Positions 7,535-13,576 of a stretch of 27,931 nt of DNA are shown piece after piece (positions within the stretch are counted from its first letter, which is position 1; each line of letters opens with the position of its first letter). Below the pieces are notes generated by a model. The model saw only the letters and a program-made list of their open reading frames with translations, ran no database searches and was not told the DNA's origin. A program made the translations under genes and the position numbers. Source of the stretch: Pseudomonadota bacterium (lineage in GTDB: Bacteria > Pseudomonadota > Alphaproteobacteria > Rhizobiales > Rhizobiaceae); contig JAEWOP010000045.1 of the NCBI GenBank assembly GCA_023399635.1, positions 1 to 27,931 of the forward strand, given 5' to 3'.

Positions 7535-8038
7535 ATGGTCTATTTCGTCCGTACCGCAGGAGAGGAGGACGTGGAAAGGATCCGCGCCCTTCTGGCGGAG
7601 ACATTCCACGCCACCTACGACTCGTTCTACGGCAAAGACAAGGTCGACCACCTGATCGCCGATTGGCATTCAGCTTCAGCAATCCGGTCGCGGATCGGAA
7701 AGAAAGACGGCGAGTTCCTTGCGGCAGACAGCGGAATGGAGATTGGGGGCATCGGTTACGCGTCGATGTATCCCAAGATGGAAAAGACGGTGATGCTGCA
7801 CCAGCTCTACGTCAAGCCGTCGTGTCAGGGGCAAGGGATCGGTCGCGACATCTTCGCTGAACTCGAAACCTGCTTCCCTTCAGCCGAAATCATGCGTGTT
7901 GAAGTCGCGCTTGAGAATACAAGAGCCCGTTCATTCTATGAAAGGCTCGGCTTTGCGGAGGTTGATCGCATGGTCGAGTGCGGGGGGCCGAATTCTGGCC
8001 TGCCGGCTATTGTCATGGAGAAGGGGCTCGCGCGCTAA
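7535..8038 (+). CDS. GNAT-family N-acetyltransferase
   Basis: A 167-residue protein with GNAT hallmarks: N-terminal 'MVYFVRTAGEEDVERIRALLAETFHATYDSFYG', the strand and acetyl-CoA loop 'MLHQLYVKPSCQGQGIGRDIFAEL' (QGQGIG), and 'MRVEVALENTRARSFYERLGFAEVDR'. It resembles the RimI/amino-group acetyltransferase type, but the substrate is not determinable. It starts 4 bases after the gatB stop, with GAGGAA at 7521-7526 as ribosome binding site inside the gatB end, so it is very likely in the gatB transcript. An upstream in-frame ATG at 7514 lies within gatB and is not preferred. Confidence 0.88.
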   Translation: MVYFVRTAGEEDVERIRALLAETFHATYDSFYGKDKVDHLIADWHSASAIRSRIGKKDGEFLAADSGMEIGGIGYASMYPKMEKTVMLHQLYVKPSCQGQGIGRDIFAELETCFPSAEIMRVEVALENTRARSFYERLGFAEVDRMVECGGPNSGLPAIVMEKGLAR

Positions 8039-8092
8039 ATCGAGGGGCGGCGGTGGGCCGAGGAGGAGGTTCTACGGATATGGGAGGACAGA

Positions 8093-8557
8093 GTGCCATT
8101 GGATATCCACATACGTCGAGCCCGTGAAAGCGATCTTCCTGCTTTGATCGCTCTGTTCGCCGAGGATCGGATGGGAGGTCACGGAGATACGACCGCTCCC
8201 GATGCCTTCGAGGAGTATCTGCGTGCTTTCCACGTCATCGACGCCTCGGCCAATGAGCAGTTGTTCGTTGCGGAGCGTCGGGGCGAAGTGGTCGGCACTT
8301 TTGAGATCATGTTCAATCGTACCCTGACTGGACGCGGTGGGCTGGTGATGGTGGTGGAGGCGGTGCAGACGCGCGCAGATCTGCGCGGACAAGGAATTGG
8401 TGCGGCGATGATGGACCACGCGATCCAGGAAGCGCGGCGCAGGGACTGCCGGCTCGTCCATTTGTCGTCAAACACGGCCCGCACCGACGCCCACCGCTTC
8501 TACGAGCGACTTGGCTTCGTCAAAAGCCACTACGGCTTCAAGATGAAGCTCAAGTGA
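8093..8557 (+). CDS. GNAT-family N-acetyltransferase (GTG start)
   Basis: A 154-residue protein: 'IHIRRARESDLPALIALFAEDRMGGHGD' at the N-terminus, the acetyl-CoA motif 'VQTRADLRGQGIGAAMMDHAIQEA' (RGQGIG) and 'RLVHLSSNTARTDAHRFYERLGFVKSHYGFKMKL' at the end. No in-frame ATG fits; the GTG at 8093 follows a GGGAGGA Shine-Dalgarno sequence at 8082-8088, which decides the start. It follows the previous GNAT gene by 54 bases in the same direction, making a likely gatB-GNAT-GNAT transcription unit. The substrate is unknown. Confidence 0.87.
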   Translation: MPLDIHIRRARESDLPALIALFAEDRMGGHGDTTAPDAFEEYLRAFHVIDASANEQLFVAERRGEVVGTFEIMFNRTLTGRGGLVMVVEAVQTRADLRGQGIGAAMMDHAIQEARRRDCRLVHLSSNTARTDAHRFYERLGFVKSHYGFKMKLK

Positions 8558-8668
8558 GGCTTGCCCGGTTCGGGAATCACTGGACATCGGGCCCGGCAGG
8601 TTGCATATCCGCCCAAACAGTCACAGCCCGCGCTGCCTGCAGCATTTGCCAGAGCTGACGAAGAGCAC

Positions 8669-9067
8669 ATGAAAAATCTCCTGCTTCAGATATTCACCTG
8701 GTGGAACGGCCAGACCATCGGCACCCGCTTTTATACTTGGCGCTTCGGCAAGAAGGTCGGCCAGGACGAGTTGGGCAACGTCTATTACGAGGGCCCGAAG
8801 ACGTCGTTTGGCGTTCCACGCCGCTGGGTGGTCTTCAACGGTTACGCGGAAGCATCGGCAATTTCCCCCGGCTGGCACGGCTGGATGCATCATCGAACAG
8901 ACGTTCCTCCGTCGCAGGACAACTACGTGCCGCGCGAATGGGAAAAGCCGCACCAGCCGAATTTGACAGGTACGCCTGGCGCCTATCGCCCTAAGGGATC
9001 GCTTGCAGGTGCGGGCGAGCGTCCCCGCGTCACTGGGGATTATGACGCTTGGACGCCTGGCGCCTGA
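8669..9067 (+). CDS. NADH:ubiquinone oxidoreductase subunit NDUFA12-like
   Basis: A 132-residue protein with the NDUFA12 pattern: 'MKNLLLQIFTWWNGQTIGTRFYTWRFGKKVGQDELGNVYYEG' (given as the opening), then 'RRWVVFNGYAEASAISPGWHGWMHHRTDVPPSQ' and a C-terminal 'YDAWTPGA'. In alphaproteobacteria and mitochondria this is an accessory subunit of respiratory complex I on the cytoplasmic/matrix arm. The start at 8669 gives the family N-terminus; the longer frame from 8561 adds 36 residues without similarity. It is followed at 91 bases by the DUF2155 gene. Other complex I genes are not in this window. Confidence 0.93.
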   Translation: MKNLLLQIFTWWNGQTIGTRFYTWRFGKKVGQDELGNVYYEGPKTSFGVPRRWVVFNGYAEASAISPGWHGWMHHRTDVPPSQDNYVPREWEKPHQPNLTGTPGAYRPKGSLAGAGERPRVTGDYDAWTPGA

Positions 9068-9158
9068 ATACCTGTTTTGGCCACATTCGGCTCATAGGCG
9101 AAGGGTGTGTCACCGGCGCGCCCGAAGCTTCCGGATCTGACGCAGAATAGGGTCGTCG

Positions 9159-9575
9159 ATGAAGACATTCTCTCGCAAGTTCGCTGTTGGTGTCGCGGCC
9201 GCGCTGGTTGTTTCTGCATCGGCGGCGTCTGCCGCACGGATTTCCAATCCCGTCGCCGTGTTCGCCGGGATCGACAAGATAACCGGCCGCATTACGACGT
9301 TCGACGTCTACATTGATGAAACGGTGCAATACGGCGCCCTGCAGGTGACGCCGAAGGTCTGCTATTCGCGTGACGAGACCGAAGCGCAGCGCATCGATGG
9401 CTTCGTCGAAGTCGATGAAATCACGCTTGATCGGAAGATTCGCCGTATCTTCACGGGCTGGATGTTCGCCGACAGTCCGGGCCTGAACGCAGTAGAGCAT
9501 GCGATCTATGACGTCTGGCTGACAGGATGCAAGCAGGAGTCGGACGTCCCTGCGCCTGAAGCGACGACGAACTAA
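9159..9575 (+). CDS. DUF2155 periplasmic protein
   Basis: A 138-residue protein with a signal peptide (about residues 1-26, KFAVGVAAALVVSASAASAA). The conserved DUF2155 core follows: 'RISNPVAVFAGIDKITGRITTFDVYIDETVQYGALQVTPKVCYSR', then 'FVEVDEITLDRKIRRIFTGWMFADSPGLNAVEH', and 'YDVWLTGCK'. It has two cysteines in the mature part (one in VCYSR, one in TGCK) that could pair in the periplasm. Its function is not known. It often neighbours NDUFA12 and aat genes in alphaproteobacteria, as here. Its TAA stop is one base from the stop codon of aat on the opposite strand. Confidence 0.9.
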   Translation: MKTFSRKFAVGVAAALVVSASAASAARISNPVAVFAGIDKITGRITTFDVYIDETVQYGALQVTPKVCYSRDETEAQRIDGFVEVDEITLDRKIRRIFTGWMFADSPGLNAVEHAIYDVWLTGCKQESDVPAPEATTN

Positions 9576-9576
9576 A

Positions 9577-10194
9577 CTAGAATTCCAGATGTGGGGAGGC
9601 AACGGCCTCCTTCAGCATGTCCAGATATTCTTCTTTGGGAACGTCCACCGCCCCGAACGTCTTCAGGTGCTCCGTGGTGAACTGCGTATCGAGCAAGGTG
9701 AAGCCCTTCGCCCTCAGGCGCTCCACCAGATGAACCAGGCAAACCTTTGACGCGTTCGTCCTGCGCGAGAACATGCTCTCGCCAAAGAAGGCGGAGCCGA
9801 GGGAAACGCCGTAAAGTCCCCCCACCAGTTCCTCGCCTTCCCAAGCCTCCACACTGTGCGCATGGCCCATTCGATGAAGTTCGGAGTAGAGCAGGCGGAT
9901 TGTTGCGTTGATCCAGGTATTGGGCCGATCATCTGCGGCTTCGGCACAAAGGTCGATGACACGGTCGAAGGCGGTATTGACCCGTATTGCAAAGGGACGC
10001 TTTCGGATCGTTTTTCCCAGGCTCTTTGAGACGTGGAAGCCGTCGAGGGGAAGAACGCCACGAACCTCCGGCTCGACCCAGAAGATCTCAGGGTCGTCCG
10101 CGGACTCCGCCATGGGGAAGAGTCCGATGGAATAGGCGCGCAGCAGGATGTCCGGCGTGATGGTCGGATAGTATCTGCCGCGGCGCCCTATCAT
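9577..10194 (-). CDS. aat: Leucyl/phenylalanyl-tRNA--protein transferase
   Basis: A 205-residue protein with the family motifs: 'ITPDILLRAYSIGLFPMAESADDPEIFWVEPEVRGVLPLDGFHVSKSLGK', 'TWINATIRLLYSELHRMGHAHSVEAWEGEELVGGLYGVSLGSAFFGESMFSR', and 'LLDTQFTTEHLKTFGA'. The enzyme transfers Leu or Phe from tRNA to proteins with N-terminal Arg or Lys, marking them for ClpS/ClpAP degradation. It is the last gene of a minus-strand run behind accC with a 9-base gap, so it is probably co-transcribed with accBC. It converges on the DUF2155 gene. Confidence 0.95.
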   Translation of the reverse strand: MIGRRGRYYPTITPDILLRAYSIGLFPMAESADDPEIFWVEPEVRGVLPLDGFHVSKSLGKTIRKRPFAIRVNTAFDRVIDLCAEAADDRPNTWINATIRLLYSELHRMGHAHSVEAWEGEELVGGLYGVSLGSAFFGESMFSRRTNASKVCLVHLVERLRAKGFTLLDTQFTTEHLKTFGAVDVPKEEYLDMLKEAVASPHLEF

Positions 10195-10203
10195 GCCTCT
10201 CCG

Positions 10204-11547
10204 TTACTGCTTGGTCTCAGCCAAGTAGTTCTCCAGCCAGTGAATGTCATAATCGCCGTTGGCGATGTCCTGATTAGACACCAGATCCTGGAAAAGGGGC
10301 AGGGTGGTCTTGACCCCATCCACGACGAACTCGTCGAGCACACGACGTAGACGCATCATGCATTCGACGCGGGTGCGACCATGCACGATCAGCTTTCCAA
10401 TCAGGCTGTCGTAGTAGGGCGGGATCTTGTAGCCGGCATAGGCGCCTGAATCGACCCGAACGCCAAGCCCGCCCGGAGCATGGAAATGGGTGATGGTGCC
10501 GGGTGAAGGCACGAAGGTCCGCGGATCCTCCGCATTGATGCGGCACTCGATCGCGTGGCCGGAGAAGACGATGTCCTCCTGTGTCACAGACAGCCCTGCG
10601 CCGGAAGCGACACGGATCTGTTCGTGCACTAGGTCGATGCCGGTGATCGCCTCGGTGATCGGGTGCTCCACCTGAAGACGCGTGTTCATCTCGATGAAAT
10701 AGAACTCGCCGTTCTCGTAGAGGAACTCGATCGTGCCAGCACCACGGTACTTCATCTTCTTCATGGCTTCGGCGCAGATTTGGCCGATCTTCATGCGCTG
10801 CTCGACGTTCAGGGCAGGGGAGTTGGCCTCTTCCCAAACCTTCTGGTGACGGCGCTGCAGCGAACAATCACGCTCGCCGAGATGGATGGCGTTTCCGGCC
10901 CCATCGCCGACCACCTGGATCTCGATGTGGCGCGGCTTGCCGAGGTACTTCTCCATGTAGACCGCATCATTGCCGAAGGCGGCAAGCGCTTCGGAGCGGG
11001 CAGTCGAAACAGCCTCTTCCAGTTCTGCTTCGTTTTTCGCCACCTTCATGCCGCGACCGCCGCCGCCGGCGGTAGCCTTGATCAGGACCGGGAAGCCGAT
11101 CCCACGCGCGATCTCGAGGGCGTTCTCAGGGAGCACTTCGCCGGCAGAGCCTGGAACAACCGGAATACCGAGCTCCACGGCCGTCTTCTTGGCGGTGATC
11201 TTGTCGCCCATCAGCCGGATGTGCTCGGCCGTCGGTCCGATGAAGGTGATGCCGTGGGCTTCGAGGATATCCGCGAACTTGGCGTTTTCCGACAGGAAGC
11301 CGTAGCCTGGGTGAACCGCATCGGCACCCGTGATTTCGCAAGCTGCAACGATCTGATGGATGTTCAGATAGCTGTCGCGGGAAGGTGGTGGGCCAATACA
11401 GACGCTTTCGTCGGCCAGGCGGACATGCATCGCGTTCGCGTCTGCGGTGGAATGAACCGCAACGGTGGCGATCCCGAGTTCTTTACAGGCGCGCAAAACA
11501 CGAAGCGCAATCTCGCCACGGTTCGCTATGAGGATTTTCGAGATCAT
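10204..11547 (-). CDS. accC: Acetyl-CoA carboxylase, biotin carboxylase subunit
   Basis: A 447-residue ATP-grasp enzyme. It opens 'MISKILIANRGEIALRVLRACKELGI', has the 'HPGYGFLSENAKFA' segment, the glycine-rich ATP loop 'KATAGGGGRGMKVA', and the carboxylase signature 'FIEMNTRLQVEHPITE' with catalytic residues. It carboxylates biotin on AccB using bicarbonate and ATP, the first half-reaction of malonyl-CoA formation for fatty acid synthesis. The length is typical for stand-alone AccC. It starts 8 bases after the accB stop and is followed by aat, a usual rhizobial order. Confidence 0.97.
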   Translation of the reverse strand: MISKILIANRGEIALRVLRACKELGIATVAVHSTADANAMHVRLADESVCIGPPPSRDSYLNIHQIVAACEITGADAVHPGYGFLSENAKFADILEAHGITFIGPTAEHIRLMGDKITAKKTAVELGIPVVPGSAGEVLPENALEIARGIGFPVLIKATAGGGGRGMKVAKNEAELEEAVSTARSEALAAFGNDAVYMEKYLGKPRHIEIQVVGDGAGNAIHLGERDCSLQRRHQKVWEEANSPALNVEQRMKIGQICAEAMKKMKYRGAGTIEFLYENGEFYFIEMNTRLQVEHPITEAITGIDLVHEQIRVASGAGLSVTQEDIVFSGHAIECRINAEDPRTFVPSPGTITHFHAPGGLGVRVDSGAYAGYKIPPYYDSLIGKLIVHGRTRVECMMRLRRVLDEFVVDGVKTTLPLFQDLVSNQDIANGDYDIHWLENYLAETKQ

Positions 11548-11555
11548 AGAGGGCC

Positions 11556-12023
11556 CTATTCGATAACGACGAGTGGCTCGCCGTACTCGACGGGGCTGCC
11601 ATCAGCGATCAGGATCTCCACGACCTTGCCCGAGCGGGGTGCCGGAATTTGGTTCATGGTCTTCATGGCTTCGATGATCAGAAGCGTCTGCCCTTCCTTG
11701 ACGGTAGCACCGACTTCGACGAAGGGGCGGGAGCCTGGAGCAGGCGCCAAGTAAACGGTGCCGACCATTGGAGCCGTGATGGCATTGCTGTTGTCGCGGA
11801 CGGCAGGGGCGGCTGCGACGGGAGCAACTGCGGCGGGTGCTGCCGCAGGCGCAGCAGCCGCAGCAGCTACGGGAGCCTGGACATACTGCATGGTAGACGC
11901 GCGGGAGACGCGGATACGGACATCGTCCTGCTCAACCTCGATCTCAGTCAGGTCGGTGTCGTTGAGGATGTTCGCGAGGTCGCGGATCAACCCCTTGTCG
12001 ATACCGTTCTTATTGTCAGACAT
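11556..12023 (-). CDS. accB: Acetyl-CoA carboxylase, biotin carboxyl carrier protein
   Basis: A 155-residue protein. The N-terminal third (to about residue 48) is the conserved helical/strand region 'IRDLANILNDTDLTEIEVEQDDVRIRVSRA'. Then comes a long Ala/Pro/Val linker (about residues 50-78) typical of a flexible swinging arm. The C-terminal biotinyl domain contains the modified Lys in 'IIEAMKTMNQI' and ends 'YGEPLVVIE'. It carries carboxybiotin between AccC and the carboxyltransferase AccAD. It lies directly upstream of accC and 28 bases downstream of aroQ. Confidence 0.96.
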   Translation of the reverse strand: MSDNKNGIDKGLIRDLANILNDTDLTEIEVEQDDVRIRVSRASTMQYVQAPVAAAAAAPAAAPAAVAPVAAAPAVRDNSNAITAPMVGTVYLAPAPGSRPFVEVGATVKEGQTLLIIEAMKTMNQIPAPRSGKVVEILIADGSPVEYGEPLVVIE

Positions 12024-12051
12024 GGCAAACCCTATTGTTCTGTTTATCTTG

Positions 12052-12492
12052 TCAGTCGGTGATGCTTTTCAAGGCATGCAGCGCGAGAATGTAGCTGGTC
12101 GGGCCAAAGCCGCAGATGACGCCCTTGCACGCCGGCGCGATCATCGAGCGATGTCGAAATTCCTCGCGCGCATGCACATTGGAGATGTGGACTTCAATGA
12201 CTGGAACGGAGATGGCGCGGATCGCATCATGGAGCGCAAGCGAGGTATGGGTATAGGCGCCGGCATTGAAGGCGACGCCAACAGCGGTTTCATCCGCCTC
12301 ATGAAGCCAATCGACCAGCGCACCTTCGTGGTTGCTTTGCCGAAAGTCGATCGTCAAGCCAAGTTCGCTGCCGGCCGCCAGACAATCGTTCTGGATATCC
12401 TTCAGCGTCTTGCCGCCATAGATTCCGGGCTCGCGCTTCCCAAGCATGTTGAGATTAGGGCCGTTCAGGACGAGTACCGTCTTGTTCATCAC
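12052..12492 (-). CDS. aroQ: Type II 3-dehydroquinate dehydratase
   Basis: A 146-residue protein with the type II signature: 'VLVLNGPNLNMLGKREPGIYGGKTL' containing the active-site Tyr, 'FNAGAYTHTSLALHDAI', the catalytic His in 'VIEVHISNVHAREEFRHRS', and 'VICGFGPTSYILAL'. It dehydrates 3-dehydroquinate to 3-dehydroshikimate in the shikimate pathway; the enzyme is a cytosolic dodecamer in the family. It begins the aroQ-accB-accC-aat run, and a terminator-like hairpin lies between it and the upstream dsbA-type gene, so it likely has its own promoter. Confidence 0.96.
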   Translation of the reverse strand: MMNKTVLVLNGPNLNMLGKREPGIYGGKTLKDIQNDCLAAGSELGLTIDFRQSNHEGALVDWLHEADETAVGVAFNAGAYTHTSLALHDAIRAISVPVIEVHISNVHAREEFRHRSMIAPACKGVICGFGPTSYILALHALKSITD

Positions 12493-12549
12493 TATTTCAA
12501 TGTTCCGTCAGAAGTCAGGCGCCACCTATAGACCGCGCGCAAGACGAGG

Positions 12550-12582
12550 AAAAGCCCTCTATCATTGAAACGGGGGGCTTTT
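12550..12582 (-). terminator. Probable terminator behind the DsbA-like gene
   Basis: AAAAGCCC (12550-12557) pairs with GGGCTTTT (12575-12582) around a 17-base loop. On the minus strand the stem is followed by a T-run, as expected of a Rho-independent terminator for the gene ending at 12613. The loop is longer than usual. Confidence 0.5.
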
Positions 12583-12612
12583 GCTGGCGGTGATCTCGCG
12601 TGGTTTTCCTGG

Positions 12613-13371
12613 TTAGCAGGTGCTCTTGCCGCAGGTGCGCACGTTAGTCACTTTCTCCTGGATCGCATCCTTGCCGACTGCGCCGAAAAGAGCTTCGTTC
12701 CCGACGACATAGGTGGGAGTACCCGTAACGCCGAGTGCGGTCGCAAGCTTGTACGTGCCGCGGACGATGTCATCGTTGGGGTTCTCGTTGATCGACTTGC
12801 GGACCGCCGACTCATCGAGCCCAAGCGAAGTTGCCACCTCGATTGCGCTGTCCTCGGTCGCCATTCCAGTTCCACCCATCAGAGTACGGTGGAACTGCGA
12901 ATACTTCTCCGGTGCAAGCAGCCGGACAGCATTTGCGACACGGTGAGCTGCCAGCGAGTTGGGACCAAGGATCGGGAATTCCTTCAGCACGAAGCGGATA
13001 TTGGGGTCGTTTGCGAGGATGTCTTCCATGTCGCTCAGCGCCTGTTTGCAGTAGCCGCAATTGTAATCGAAGAACTCGACGATGGTCACATCCCCGTCCG
13101 GATTGCCGAGAACCACATCGTTTTGCGAAGCGAAGATGGCATCATGATTGGCTGCAACCGCTTGATCCGCCATCGCCAGGCGTTGCGTCTGTTGTTTTGC
13201 TTCCAGCGCCGTCTGTACTTCCAGCATGATTTCGGGGTTTTCGATGAGGTACTCGCGAATGAAGTTGCCCATCTCCTGTTTCTGCTGCTCGTCCAAGGCG
13301 ATCGCGGGTGTAAGCCACAGTGCCGAGACGAGCATCGTCCCAAGTCCGAAGGTCCTGGAGGCAGTTCGCAT
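12613..13371 (-). CDS. DsbA-family periplasmic thiol:disulfide oxidoreductase
   Basis: A 252-residue protein with a signal peptide (about residues 1-25, ending PAIA). An N-terminal helical extension 'FIREYLIENPEIMLEVQTALEAKQ' is typical of the ScsC/Com1-like branch. The thioredoxin-fold core has the active site 'EFFDYNCGYCKQ' (Cys105 and Cys108) and the cis-Pro loop 'TGTPTYVVG'. It ends with an unusual CGKSTC tail, adding two more cysteines. Members oxidise or isomerise disulfides in periplasmic proteins. AGAGGA lies about 7 bases before the ATG. No dsbB-type partner is visible in the window. Confidence 0.88.
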   Translation of the reverse strand: MRTASRTFGLGTMLVSALWLTPAIALDEQQKQEMGNFIREYLIENPEIMLEVQTALEAKQQTQRLAMADQAVAANHDAIFASQNDVVLGNPDGDVTIVEFFDYNCGYCKQALSDMEDILANDPNIRFVLKEFPILGPNSLAAHRVANAVRLLAPEKYSQFHRTLMGGTGMATEDSAIEVATSLGLDESAVRKSINENPNDDIVRGTYKLATALGVTGTPTYVVGNEALFGAVGKDAIQEKVTNVRTCGKSTC

Positions 13372-13527
13372 TGGGTGTCCTCTTAATCTTTGTCGGTGTT
13401 GAAGCCAGCGGCTAGCACAGTTGAGGGGAAACTACTGCAGCCGACCTGCGATGGGAACTGCCCAGCCGTTGAAAGGACTGGGTTGCGGCGTCACGATTGC
13501 GTATCGCCCCCCGCTGATGACAGTCAC

Positions 13528-13559
13528 AAAAAAAGGCCGCAAGATTCGCGGCCTTTTTT
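13528..13559. terminator. Bidirectional Rho-independent terminator behind rne
   Basis: GGCCGC (13535-13540), a 7-base loop and GCGGCC (13548-13553) are flanked by A7 on one side and T6 on the other, so a T-run follows the stem on either strand. It lies 18 bases beyond the rne stop and is the obvious terminator for rne. Confidence 0.9.
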
Positions 13560-13576
13560 GTCTCATGGCGAAGTTA

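Noticed and set aside
10663..11754. Long plus-strand ORF (363 codons) antisense to accC and accB
   Set aside because: It is a mirror of the high-GC codon pattern of accC/accB, gives no family pattern, and the minus-strand genes have clear motifs.
11758..13386. Plus-strand ORFs opposite accB, aroQ and the dsbA-like gene
   Set aside because: Shadow frames; the minus-strand proteins have intact catalytic motifs.
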